Part shown: positions 53,588-62,502 of the stretch, piece after piece
Layout: every line of letters starts with the position of its first letter
How positions within the stretch are numbered: position 1 is the first letter of the stretch
Assembly (NCBI RefSeq): GCF_006715785.1
Contig: NZ_VFNX01000004.1
Span: forward strand, 186,001-250,000
DNA length: 64,000 bases
Origin: Streptomyces puniciscabiei
GTDB lineage: Bacteria > Actinomycetota > Actinomycetes > Streptomycetales > Streptomycetaceae
Reading direction: 5' to 3'
The notes under the pieces: generated by a model
Databases searched by the model: none
Seen by the model: only the letters and a program-made list of their open reading frames with translations
Told to the model about the DNA's origin: nothing
Translations under genes and position numbers: made by a program

Positions 53588-54550
53588 GTGTCCGTGCCGT
53601 CCCCCCGTCTGCGACGCGTCGCCGTCCTGGTGCTCGAAGGTGCCAAACCGCTCGATGTCGGGATCCCCGCGCAGGTGTTCACGACACGGGCGAGCATGCC
53701 GTACGAGGTGCGGGTCTGCGGGGCCGAGCCCGGACTCGTGGCGGGCGGTGACGGGCTGTCGTACCACGTCGCCCACGGCCTTGACGCGCTCGCGTGGGCG
53801 GACATCGTCTTCATCCCCGGCTACCGGTTTCCCGACCGCGAGGATCCGCCACGGTCCGTCGTCGACGCGCTGCTCGCCGCCCACGCCCGGGGCACGCGGC
53901 TCGCCGCCATCTCGACAGGGGCCTTCGCACTCGCGGCCACGGGACTGCTCGACGGCAAGCGGGCGACCACGCACTGGCACTACGCGCGGGCCCTCGCCGC
54001 GAAGCACCCGCTGGTCCGGGTCGACGAGAACGTCCTCTTCGTCGACGAGGGCACCGTGCTGACCTCGGCCGGAGCCGCCTCCGGTATCGATCTGTGCCTG
54101 CACATCCTGCGCAAGGACCTCGGGGTCGCCGTGTCCAACCACGCGGCGCGGCGCCTGGTCGCCGCCCCGTACCGCAGCGGAGGCCAGGCCCAGTACGTGC
54201 CCCGCAGTGTGCCCGAGCCGCTCGGCGAGCGGTTCGCCGCGACCCGGGAGTGGGCGCTGCACCGCCTCGGCGAGCCCCTCACCCTGACGGTGCTCGCCCG
54301 GCACGCCGCGGTCTCCCCGCGCACGCTCTCCCGGCGCTTCGTCGAGGACACCGGATACACGCCCATGCAGTGGGTGATGCGGGTCCGCATCGACCTGGCC
54401 CGGGAACTGCTCGAACGGTCCGAGCGCAGCATCGAGCAGATCGCCGCCGACGTCGGCCTCGGCACCGGCACGAACCTGCGGACCCACTTCCAGCGGATCC
54501 TCGGCACCACCCCGAGCGAATACCGGCGCACCTTCACCCAGGGTGAATAG
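53588..54550 (+). CDS. GlxA-family AraC-type regulator
   Basis: A 320-aa regulator combining an N-terminal DJ-1/PfpI-like domain (RRVAVLVLEGAKPLDVGIPA, residues 10-30; AAISTGAFALAATGLLDGKR with the nucleophile position as Thr/Gly, about 105-125) and a C-terminal AraC HTH at about 220-315 (LTVLARHAAVSPRTLSRRFV; IEQIAADVGLGTGTNLRTHF). The catalytic Cys of DJ-1 is not present, as in most GlxA members, which sense small molecules. GTG at 53588. Located between a GNAT pseudogene and gap; target unknown. Confidence 0.88.
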   Translation: MSVPSPRLRRVAVLVLEGAKPLDVGIPAQVFTTRASMPYEVRVCGAEPGLVAGGDGLSYHVAHGLDALAWADIVFIPGYRFPDREDPPRSVVDALLAAHARGTRLAAISTGAFALAATGLLDGKRATTHWHYARALAAKHPLVRVDENVLFVDEGTVLTSAGAASGIDLCLHILRKDLGVAVSNHAARRLVAAPYRSGGQAQYVPRSVPEPLGERFAATREWALHRLGEPLTLTVLARHAAVSPRTLSRRFVEDTGYTPMQWVMRVRIDLARELLERSERSIEQIAADVGLGTGTNLRTHFQRILGTTPSEYRRTFTQGE

Positions 54551-54655
54551 CCCCTGGCGCGATCCTTGCGAACCGTGGCGCTCGCGACACGGTCATGCGC
54601 GAACGCGGGACGCGACGCTGGTGGGGAACCGAGGGCAACCGAAGGGACACCACTC

Positions 54656-55669
54656 ATGACTCGCATTGCCATCAATGGATTCGGCCGTATCGGACGCAAT
54701 GTGCTGCGCGCCCTGCTGGAACGCGTCAGCGCCCTCGAGGTCGTCGCGGTGAACGACCTGACCGAGCCCGCCACCCTTGCCCGGCTGCTCGCCTACGACA
54801 CCACGGCCGGCCGGCTGGGCCGTCCCGTGACCGTCGACGGGGACGCCCTCGTCGTCGACGGTCGTCGCATCACCGTCCTCGCCGAGCGCGAGCCGTCCCA
54901 GCTGCCCTGGGCCGGCCTCGGGGTGGACATCGTCCTGGAGGCGACCGGCCGCTTCACCTCGGCGAAGGCCGCCCGGGCACACCTCGACGCGGGCGTGAGG
55001 AAGGTGCTCGTGAGCGCGCCGTCCGACGGAGCCGACGTCACGCTCGCGTACGGGGTCAACACCGGCGCGTACGACCCGGACGTGCACACGATCGTCTCCA
55101 ACGCCTCCTGCACCACCAACGCGCTCGCGCCGCTGGCCGCCGTGCTGGACGAACTCGCCGGGATCGAGCACGGCTTCATGACGACCGTGCACGCCTACAC
55201 GCAGGAGCAGAACCTGCAGGACGGCCCGCACCGCGACGCCCGCCGGGCCCGCGCCGCCGCCGTCAACATCGTGCCGACCACGACGGGCGCGGCCAAGGCG
55301 ATCGGCCTCGTGCTGCCGAACCTCGACGGCAAGCTGTCGGGCGACTCGATCCGCGTGCCCGTACCGGTGGGCTCGATCGTCGAACTCAACACGACCGTCG
55401 CCCGTGACGTGACCCGCGACGACGTCCTGGCCGCGTACCGCGCCGCGGCCGAGGGCCCGCTCGCCGGCATCCTGGAGTACTCGGAAGACCCGCTCGTGTC
55501 CTCCGACATCACCGGCAACCCGGCCTCCTCGATCTTCGACTCGGACCTGACCCGCGTCGACGGCCGGCACATCAAGGTGGTCGCCTGGTACGACAACGAG
55601 TGGGGCTTCTCCCACCGTGTCATCGACACGCTGGAACTGCTCGCCGGGTCGGCCTCCCGAGAAGGCTGA
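54656..55669 (+). CDS. gap: Glyceraldehyde-3-phosphate dehydrogenase, type I
   Basis: A 337-aa NAD-dependent glycolytic enzyme. The Rossmann motif INGFGRIGRNVLRALL is at about residues 5-20. The catalytic Cys is in SNASCTTNALAPLA (about 150), the His partner in MTTVHAYTQEQ (about 178), and the substrate segment WYDNEWGFSHRVIDT is near the C-terminus. ATG at 54656 with GAAGGGA. It is not beside pgk or tpi, so it is probably a secondary paralogue in this genome. Confidence 0.93.
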   Translation: MTRIAINGFGRIGRNVLRALLERVSALEVVAVNDLTEPATLARLLAYDTTAGRLGRPVTVDGDALVVDGRRITVLAEREPSQLPWAGLGVDIVLEATGRFTSAKAARAHLDAGVRKVLVSAPSDGADVTLAYGVNTGAYDPDVHTIVSNASCTTNALAPLAAVLDELAGIEHGFMTTVHAYTQEQNLQDGPHRDARRARAAAVNIVPTTTGAAKAIGLVLPNLDGKLSGDSIRVPVPVGSIVELNTTVARDVTRDDVLAAYRAAAEGPLAGILEYSEDPLVSSDITGNPASSIFDSDLTRVDGRHIKVVAWYDNEWGFSHRVIDTLELLAGSASREG

Positions 55670-55782
55670 GGTCAGCGGTTCGGCAGGGGGGCAACACCCT
55701 GGGCGTCGTAGGGAAAGCCCCCCGTCCGGTCGGGGGTCTGACCGGCTGTTCCGGCCGGACGGGCGGGCCGAGACTCGACGGC

Positions 55783-56859
55783 ATGACGATCTCCACTCAT
55801 GCCTCGGCCGCCGCCGAGGCGTCCCCCGCGCGTGCCCGTACGTCCGGTTCCGGAACCGGCAGCGACTTCGCCCGGTTGTCCCGGCGTATCGCCGAGGCGG
55901 GTCTGATGCAGCGGCGCCCCGGCTACTACACGGCACGGCTCACTCTGGTGACCGCGCTGCTCGCGGCGGGCTGGGGCGCCTTCCTGGTGCTCGGCGACAC
56001 CTGGTGGCAGCTGGCGGTGGCGGCCTTCCTGGCCTTCGCGTTCGGCCAGGTCGCCCTCGTGGCCCACGATCTGGCGCACCGTCAGGTCTTCCGGCGCGGC
56101 CGGCCGAGCGAGACATGGGGCAGGCTCTTCGGCAATCTCGGCATCGGCATGAGCTACGGCTGGTGGATGAACAAGCACACCCGTCACCACGCCAACCCCA
56201 ACCACGAGGAACTCGACCCGGATGTCGCCCCGGACATCCTGGTGTGGTCCACCGCCCAGGCCCGTGACAGCCGCGGCCTCGCCCGTCTCATCGGGGGACA
56301 CCAGGCATGGCTGTTCTTCCCCCTGCTGACCCTGGAGGGCTTCAACCTGCACGTCGCGAGCGTACGGGCGCTGCGCTCGCCCGCCATGAAGCACCGGGTC
56401 CTTGAGGGCGGCCTGCTCTTCCTCCACCTCGCGGCGTATGTGTCCGCGCTGTTCCTGGTGCTCCCGGCCGGCAAGGCGGTCGCGTTCCTCTTCGTGCACC
56501 AGTGCCTCTTCGGTGTCTACCTCGGCTGCACCTTCGCACCGAACCACAAGGGCATGCCCACGCTCAGCGGCGACGGACGGCCGGACTTCCTGCGCCGCCA
56601 GGTCCTCACCTCCCGCAACGTCCGCGGCGGCCGGCTCACCGATGTGATGCTCGGCGGGCTCAACTACCAGATCGAGCACCACCTGTTCCCGAGCATGCCC
56701 ACACCTCATCTGCGCCGGGCTCAGATCATCGTCCGGGAGTACTGCACGGAGATCGGCGTGCCGTACCACGAGACCGGACTGATCCGGTCCTACCGCGAGG
56801 CCCTCACCCATATGCACCGGGTGGGAGAACCGATCAGGCGGCAGCGCGGGGCGAAGTGA
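55783..56859 (+). CDS. Membrane fatty-acid desaturase
   Basis: A 358-aa integral-membrane desaturase. The three His boxes are VAHDLAHRQ (about residues 93-101), HTRHHANPNHEELD (about 130-143) and QIEHHLFP (about 300-307). It is predicted to have four to six membrane helices. It should introduce a double bond into an acyl chain using di-iron and an electron donor; regiospecificity cannot be read from sequence. ATG at 55783. The 113 bp upstream contains GC-rich dyads. It is monocistronic. Confidence 0.9.
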   Translation: MTISTHASAAAEASPARARTSGSGTGSDFARLSRRIAEAGLMQRRPGYYTARLTLVTALLAAGWGAFLVLGDTWWQLAVAAFLAFAFGQVALVAHDLAHRQVFRRGRPSETWGRLFGNLGIGMSYGWWMNKHTRHHANPNHEELDPDVAPDILVWSTAQARDSRGLARLIGGHQAWLFFPLLTLEGFNLHVASVRALRSPAMKHRVLEGGLLFLHLAAYVSALFLVLPAGKAVAFLFVHQCLFGVYLGCTFAPNHKGMPTLSGDGRPDFLRRQVLTSRNVRGGRLTDVMLGGLNYQIEHHLFPSMPTPHLRRAQIIVREYCTEIGVPYHETGLIRSYREALTHMHRVGEPIRRQRGAK

Positions 56860-57040
56860 GCACAGCGCCCGAAACGCGTGGGTGCGGTCCGGGTCCAGGT
56901 GGCGATTCCCTCCGCGCCCGAGCTCGCGGCGGTCTGCCGTGCATACCTGGCAGCCTCCTGCGCCGGAGTCACCAGCCGGTGACCAGGCAGGGCTCGCCAC
57001 CCCGACCGGCCTGGTCGATGGTGTCGCAGAGCGTGGGTCC

Positions 57041-57440
57041 TCAGCTCACCAGGTCCTCCTCGATCCCCCGCGCGGCAGCGCGAAGCAGCGCCACCTGCTC
57101 CTGCAGCCGACCGGAGTCGTACCGGACACCGGGCATGGACACCGACACCCCCGCCGGCGCGCCCCCGTCGGGCCCGGCCGGTCGCGGTAGCGCTCGGCGG
57201 CGTACACCGCCGCGAGTTCCCCCTCGTCCAGCTCGGCTAGCAGCAGCCCAGCCGTCGTCCGGTGCGCCGGGAACACCAGGCCCTCGCGGGAGCTGACCCG
57301 CAGTGCCTGCTCGCACTCGGCGCCGGCGATGAACCGGGCCGTGCCCCCGGTGCGGAGGGTGAGATGCGCCGTCTCGTCCAGGGTGTCGACCAGCCGGCGC
57401 AGATGGGGGAGCACGGCGGCGCGCAGCCGGGACACCAGCG
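57041..57440 (-). pseudogene. Relic of an IclR-family regulator gene
   Basis: Leftward, one frame encodes the effector domain LRRLVDTLDETAHLTLRTGG, ARFIAGAECEQALRVSSREG and LVFPAHRTTAGLLLAELDEG. A second frame gives the C-terminal GVSVSMPGVRYDSGRLQEQV to the stop at 57041. The residues between (about 60 in normal members) and the entire N-terminal HTH are missing, and the frames differ. A functional DNA-binding regulator is not possible. The preceding 56860-57040 has no gene. Confidence 0.75.
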
Positions 57441-57492
57441 ACGGGGAGTGTGCGGAGACGGCACCGGGACGGGGCGCGTCCTCCTACGGCGC

Positions 57493-58155
57493 TCAGCCCG
57501 ACGGGGTGACCAGGCCCGTCTCGTAGGCGGTGATCACGAGCTGGACCCGGTCCCGGGCACCGAGTTTGCCGAGCAACCGGGAGACATGCGACTTGGCCGT
57601 GGCCACCGTGATGAACAGGTCCTGCGCGATCTCGGCGTTGGACCGGCCGCGTCCGACCAGGGTCAGCACTTCCCGCTCGCGCTCGGTGATGCCCTCCAGC
57701 AGTCGGGTGCAGTGGTCCGGAGCGGGCGGCCGGCGTTCGGCGAAGTCCGCGATCAGACGGCGTGTCACACCCGGCGCGATGAGCGCGTCACCGGCGGCGA
57801 CCACACGGATCGCGGCGAGGATGTCGTCCAGCGCCATGTCCTTGACGGCGAAGCCACTGGCCCCGGCCCGCAGCGCGCCGTACACATGGTCGTCCTCGTC
57901 GAAGGTGGTGAGGATCAGCACCCGGCTCGACGCGTGGCCGGCCGTGATCCGGCGCGTGGCCTCGATGCCGTCCATGCCGGGCATGCGGATGTCCATGACC
58001 ACGACATCGGGGCCGGTCTCCCGGACCCGCTGGACGGCCTCCTCGCCGGTGGCGGCCTCGCCGACGACCTCCAGGTCGGGGTGGTCGGCCATGAGGACCC
58101 GCAGCCCGGACCGTACGAGCTGCTGGTCGTCGGCGAGGACGATCCGGACGCTCAT
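57493..58155 (-). CDS. NarL/LuxR-type response regulator
   Basis: A 220-aa two-component regulator. The receiver domain has the acidic pair LADDQQ (about residues 8-10), the phospho-accepting Asp in VVVMDIRMPG (about 53) and the conserved Lys in VKDMAL (about 103). The C-terminal LuxR HTH is at about 150-210 (LTEREREVLTLVGRGRSNAE; TVATAKSHVSRLLGKLGARD, seen as ITEREREV). Its ATG overlaps the histidine-kinase stop (ATGA), so they are translated together. Confidence 0.93.
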   Translation of the reverse strand: MSVRIVLADDQQLVRSGLRVLMADHPDLEVVGEAATGEEAVQRVRETGPDVVVMDIRMPGMDGIEATRRITAGHASSRVLILTTFDEDDHVYGALRAGASGFAVKDMALDDILAAIRVVAAGDALIAPGVTRRLIADFAERRPPAPDHCTRLLEGITEREREVLTLVGRGRSNAEIAQDLFITVATAKSHVSRLLGKLGARDRVQLVITAYETGLVTPSG

Positions 58156-59402
58156 CGGATCCCCACCGCGACGCCGGCGGCTTCGGGCAGGGGCAGCCGG
58201 GCCACCACCCGGAAGCCGCCCTCGGGACGCGGTCCGGCGCTGAACCGGCCGTGCAGGAGGGCTGCCCGCTCCCGCATGCCGACGATGCCGAAGCCGTGGC
58301 CCGAGCCGTCCTTGGAGACACCGCGCCCGTCGTCGACGACCTCCACGGACAGCTCCTCTTCCCCGTACTCAAGGGTCACCGTGCAGTGCCCGGTGCCCGC
58401 ATGCCGGACCACGTTGGTCAGCGCCTCCTGCACGATACGGTAGGCCGACAGGTCGACATCGGCCGGCAGGGGCCGCCGCTCCCCGCTGATGCGCACCTCG
58501 GCCCGTACTCCTGCGTCCGCCGTGGCCGCCGCGAGCCGTTCGATGTCCGCGAGACCCGGCGAGGGCGCGAGCCGAGCCGGCTCACCCGTCGCCTCGGGCT
58601 CGGCCTGACGGAGCGCCACCAAGGTGCGGCGCAGGCCCGACAGGGTCTGTCTGCTGGTGGTCTCGATGGCCCGCAGTGCCTCGCCGGCCGCGTCGGGCTG
58701 TGTGCGGATGACCCGGCTGCCCATCCCCGCCTGGATGGCGATGATGCCGACACTGTGCGCGATCATGTCGTGCAACTCCCGTGCGATCCGCAGCCGTTCG
58801 GCGGTCACGGCCTCGGTCACATCCTGCGCGCGGAGCGCCACCGTGTGTTCGCGGCGCTCCCGGCTGAGCAGCCCCAGCATGCAGGACGCGGCCATCGTCA
58901 GAAGACCGATCACACCGTCGACGATCAGGAAGTCCGGGCCGCGCGCGAAGAGGCCGATCGCCACCAACTGCAGGCTGAAGGCGAGAGACACGGCGATGAC
59001 GCAGACCCGGCGCCGGCAGGTGGCCACGATGTACCCCAGGACGAGGTCGGCCGCCAGATACGACAGGAACTGGCCCTGATACGACAAGGTCAGGCTCGCC
59101 TGGGCGGTGCGCTTGGGGACGACCACCACAGCAGTGGCACCGAGCAGTGCCAGGACCAGGGCCGTCAGCGGCGTCCGGCGCACCACCCCGACGAGCAGGC
59201 TCACCGCCGGCAGTGACCCGACGGCGACGAGGGGGCTGGAGTTCCGGGGTGCGCACGACGCCAGGAGCAGCAGCAGGAACACGTACAGCACGCCCCCCGA
59301 CCAGGCCGTGAACGCCGCCCTCGTCACCGCCGGGGGTCCTTTCGGGCGGTCGCGCCGTGCTGCGAAGGAACCGAGGGCAGTCGGTTCGTCGGTGCTGGTC
59401 AT
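58152..59402 (-). CDS. NarL-type sensor histidine kinase
   Basis: A 416-aa sensor kinase. Five or more hydrophobic segments lie between residues 30 and 180, without an extracellular loop. The HisKA_3 dimerisation helix contains RELHDMIAHSVGIIAIQAGM (about 205-224, phospho-His). The HATPase domain has VQEALTNVVRHAGTG (N box, about 325), DDGRGV and GHGFGIVGMRER (G boxes). The lack of an extracellular domain suggests an intramembrane sensor, a type often linked to adjacent ABC transporters and cell-envelope stress. The ABC pair at 59536-61274 is divergent, 133 bp away. Confidence 0.92.
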   Translation of the reverse strand: MTSTDEPTALGSFAARRDRPKGPPAVTRAAFTAWSGGVLYVFLLLLLASCAPRNSSPLVAVGSLPAVSLLVGVVRRTPLTALVLALLGATAVVVVPKRTAQASLTLSYQGQFLSYLAADLVLGYIVATCRRRVCVIAVSLAFSLQLVAIGLFARGPDFLIVDGVIGLLTMAASCMLGLLSRERREHTVALRAQDVTEAVTAERLRIARELHDMIAHSVGIIAIQAGMGSRVIRTQPDAAGEALRAIETTSRQTLSGLRRTLVALRQAEPEATGEPARLAPSPGLADIERLAAATADAGVRAEVRISGERRPLPADVDLSAYRIVQEALTNVVRHAGTGHCTVTLEYGEEELSVEVVDDGRGVSKDGSGHGFGIVGMRERAALLHGRFSAGPRPEGGFRVVARLPLPEAAGVAVGIR

Positions 59403-59535
59403 GCCGGGAGACTAACCAGGTGCCGGGGCGCACGGCATCGTCCTGGGGACGTACACCCCTGGACCAGTCGGCCGTGCGCGGTTGTCACCCCCGGCCTCAT
59501 GCCCGGACCGGGCCTCGCCCGTCATCGTGGTCACC

Positions 59536-60456
59536 GTGATCGAAGTCAACGAACTCACCAAGCGCTACGGCGACAGGACGGCCGTCGACCGACTGACCTT
59601 CACCGTGCGGCCGGGACAGGTCACCGGCTTCCTCGGCCCCAACGGAGCCGGCAAGACCACCACGCTGAGGCTGATCCTCGGCCTCGACACACCCACCGGC
59701 GGCTCCGCCACGGTCGGCAGGGCCGACTTCCGCGGCCACCCGCGTGGCCTGCGGCACGCCGGGGCACTCCTGGACGCCGGCCAGGTGCACGGCGGACGCA
59801 GCGCGACGGCCCACCTGTCCGCCCTGGCCCGCAGCAACGGCATCCCGCTGCGGCGGGTCGAGGAGGTGCTGCAGGAGGTCGGGCTGGCGGAGGTCGCGAG
59901 GCGGCGCATCGGCGGCTTCTCGCTGGGGATGAAGCAACGCCTCGGCATCGCCGCCGCCCTGCTCGGCGATCCGCCGGTGCTGCTGTTCGACGAGCCGATC
60001 AACGGCATGGACCCGGAAGGCGTTCTCTGGGCACGGCACCTGTTCCGCCGACTGGCCGCCGAGGGACGTACGGTCCTCCTCTCCAGCCATCTGATGGCGG
60101 AGATGGAGAACACCGCCGACGAACTGGTCGTCATCGGACGGGGCCGGCTCATCGCCGCCGAGTCGCTGGAGGACTTCGCCGCCCGCGGTACGCGCCGCAG
60201 TGTCGTGGTGGGCAGCACGCTGGCCGCGGAGTTGGCGGCCGTACTGACCGCCGCCGGCGCATCGGTGCAACCACAGGGCCCGGCGGGCGCCGGGAGGCTC
60301 TCCGTGACCGGGGTGCCGGCCGACCGGATCGGAGCACTCGCCCTGCAACACCGGATCCCGCTCGACGAGCTGACCACGAAAACGCCCTCGCTGGAGGAGG
60401 CGTTCATGGAACTCACCGCCGACAGCGTCGAATACCTGGCAGGACAGCCCCGATGA
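59536..60456 (+). CDS. ABC transporter ATP-binding protein
   Basis: A 306-aa ATPase. Walker A GPNGAGKTTTLRLIL is at about residues 34-48, the signature is degenerate as FSLGMKQRLGIA (about 132), Walker B VLLFDEPINGMDPEG (about 150) and the switch His SSHLMAEM (about 186). The C-terminal extension is typical of DRA-type ATPases in antibiotic-resistance exporters. GTG at 59536 was chosen just before the domain; a GTG at 59527 is also possible and no ribosome binding site is evident. It overlaps its permease by 4 nt. Confidence 0.9.
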   Translation: MIEVNELTKRYGDRTAVDRLTFTVRPGQVTGFLGPNGAGKTTTLRLILGLDTPTGGSATVGRADFRGHPRGLRHAGALLDAGQVHGGRSATAHLSALARSNGIPLRRVEEVLQEVGLAEVARRRIGGFSLGMKQRLGIAAALLGDPPVLLFDEPINGMDPEGVLWARHLFRRLAAEGRTVLLSSHLMAEMENTADELVVIGRGRLIAAESLEDFAARGTRRSVVVGSTLAAELAAVLTAAGASVQPQGPAGAGRLSVTGVPADRIGALALQHRIPLDELTTKTPSLEEAFMELTADSVEYLAGQPR

Positions 60457-61274
60457 CCACACTCAGCACGCCCTCGCCCGTCCGCTTCGGTGACCTGGTC
60501 GCCGCCGAGTGGATCAAAACGCGGTCCCTGCGCTCCACTTGGTGGACGATCGCACTCGCCGGCCTGTTCGTGATCGGCTCCGCCGCCGTGGCGGCACTCG
60601 CGGACTACCGCAACCTGGCTGCCGCCGGCCCGCCTGCGCACCGGCCCGCCGACTTCCTTCCCTTCGACGCGTTTCCGCCGCCCGGCTACATGACGCTGAT
60701 GCTCGTCGCCGGCAGCGTCGGCGCCATCACGGTCGTCAGCGAGTACAGCAGCGGCCTGATCCGCACCACCACCGTGGCCGTACCGGCCCGAGGCCAGGTG
60801 GTCCTGGCCAAGGCGACCGTCACCGCCGCCCTGTGGACCGTCGTGGGCACGGCCGTCGCCACCGGCTCCTTCCTCGTCTCCCAGGCCATCCTGGACGGCC
60901 GGCACGCGGGAGTCCCGATCACGCACCCCGGTGTGTCGCGGGCCCTGGTGGTGTCCGCCCTGCTGGGCCCCGTCTGCGCACTGACCGGGCTGGGCCTGGG
61001 CGTGCTGATCAGGCACGGCGCGGCGACGATGGCCACCACCGCCTTCACGCTGCTGATGCTGCCCACGGTCTTCTCACAGACCAAGCGGTGGTCCGCCGAC
61101 GTCAACCACCTCATGGTCGTCAGCGCCTGGCACCGCCTGGTCCAGAACTGGGCACCGGACCCCGACGCCCCCATGTTCAGCGCCACGGTCCCCGGTTCCT
61201 GGGCCGTGTACGCGCTGTGGCCGCTGATCGCCGTCGCCGCCGCCGTACTCGTCATCGGGAAGCGGGACGTGTGA
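60453..61274 (+). CDS. ABC transporter permease
   Basis: A 273-aa ABC-2-type permease. Six hydrophobic segments are visible, the first near residues 30-52 (WWTIALAGLFVIGSAAVAAL) and the last at about 250-268. FGDLVAAEWIKTRSLRSTWW at the start is typical of the ABC-2 subunits paired with DRA-like ATPases. ATG overlaps the ATPase stop (ATGA). It and the ATPase probably form an efflux or bacteriocin-type exporter controlled by the divergent two-component system. Confidence 0.88.
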   Translation: MTTLSTPSPVRFGDLVAAEWIKTRSLRSTWWTIALAGLFVIGSAAVAALADYRNLAAAGPPAHRPADFLPFDAFPPPGYMTLMLVAGSVGAITVVSEYSSGLIRTTTVAVPARGQVVLAKATVTAALWTVVGTAVATGSFLVSQAILDGRHAGVPITHPGVSRALVVSALLGPVCALTGLGLGVLIRHGAATMATTAFTLLMLPTVFSQTKRWSADVNHLMVVSAWHRLVQNWAPDPDAPMFSATVPGSWAVYALWPLIAVAAAVLVIGKRDV

Positions 61275-61396
61275 ACGCCGGATTCTCGATGATCTCTTAC
61301 CGGTGTCTTCACGGTCACGCGCGGTCCGCTGCATACCGTTGCCGTCGGTGGGTGGCTGCCGACGGTGGCGGCCCTCGATCAGGTGCGGAGGAACGG

Positions 61397-62299
61397 ATGA
61401 CGGCTGGTCGCCGTGCCGTGCTGGCCGTCATGGCGGGCGGACTGCTCGTCGGCTGCACGGGCACGAAGAACGGCGGCGGCGCCTCGGCCGCCTCCTCGTC
61501 CGGCCCGGCGGGGACGGGCACGGGCGAGTCGGCCACGCCGGCCCCGACGGCCCTCCCCTCGGCCACGGCCTCCACCGCACAGCCTCCCGTGACCCGCGCG
61601 GAGATCGTGACCCGCTACGGGCGCAGCGTGCCGCACACCTGGGGTTTCGACGCCCCGGGTGTGGTCCACTCCCTGCCGCACACGACACGCGACATCGCGC
61701 TGACCTTCGACGCGTGCGGCGGCCCGGGCGGCAGCGGTTACGACCGGGCGCTGGTCGATTTCCTCCGCGCACGGCACGTTCCGGCGACCCTGTTCCTCAA
61801 TTCCCGCTGGATCGACGCCAACCCGGCGGAGTTCCACCGGCTGGCCGCCGACCCGCTGTTCGAGATCGCCAACCACGGCACCCGGCACCGCCCGCTGTCC
61901 GTCACCGGCCGCTCCGCGTACGGCATCCCCGGTACCCGTGGCGCCGGTGAGGTGTACGACGAGATCGCGGGGAACCGGGACAAGCTGACCCGCCTGCTCG
62001 GCGCGCCGCCGCGCTTCTTCCGGTCCGGCACCGCGTACTGCGACGATGTCGCGGCGCGCATCGTCACCGACCTCGGGGAACGTTTCGTCAGCTTCTCCGT
62101 CAACGGTGACGGCGGCGCCACCTTCACCGCCGAGCAGGTCCACGCCACCGTCGCCTCGGCGCGGGCCGGTGCCGTGGTCCTGTGCCACATGAACCACCCC
62201 GAGGGCGGCACCGCACGGGGCATCGCGAGCGCCGTCCCGCACCTGCTGGCCACCGGCCACCGCTTCGTCCGCCTCTCGGACGCCCTGCACCGGACTTGA
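61397..62299 (+). CDS. Polysaccharide deacetylase lipoprotein
   Basis: A 300-aa exported lipoprotein. The N-terminus has a signal peptide ending in a lipobox LLVGCTG (Cys about residue 20), then an Ala/Ser/Thr-rich linker to about residue 68. The NodB deacetylase domain (about 95-295) has TFDACGG (first metal Asp as in TFDD), NHGTRH (metal His) and a C-terminal HMNHPEGG. One of the usual TFDD acidic residues is replaced by Ala. It probably de-N-acetylates a cell-wall or exopolysaccharide on the outer face. ATG 61397 with GGAGGAA. Confidence 0.87.
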   Translation: MTAGRRAVLAVMAGGLLVGCTGTKNGGGASAASSSGPAGTGTGESATPAPTALPSATASTAQPPVTRAEIVTRYGRSVPHTWGFDAPGVVHSLPHTTRDIALTFDACGGPGGSGYDRALVDFLRARHVPATLFLNSRWIDANPAEFHRLAADPLFEIANHGTRHRPLSVTGRSAYGIPGTRGAGEVYDEIAGNRDKLTRLLGAPPRFFRSGTAYCDDVAARIVTDLGERFVSFSVNGDGGATFTAEQVHATVASARAGAVVLCHMNHPEGGTARGIASAVPHLLATGHRFVRLSDALHRT

Positions 62300-62502
62300 C
62301 GTCCACCCGGGAGCGGGCCGCCGTACCGAACGTGACCTGGCGTAGCGCACCGTCATCGTGAAGAGGGCGAGCGCAGTGACCGGCGGACCACATCGGCCCT
62401 GCTGCCGTACACAACCTCTGCTGTCCATGTCCCACCACTCGTCACCGGGTCCGCAACGGATCACAATGTGTCCCACAGACAGACCGGCCGCCGGGAGACG
62501 TC

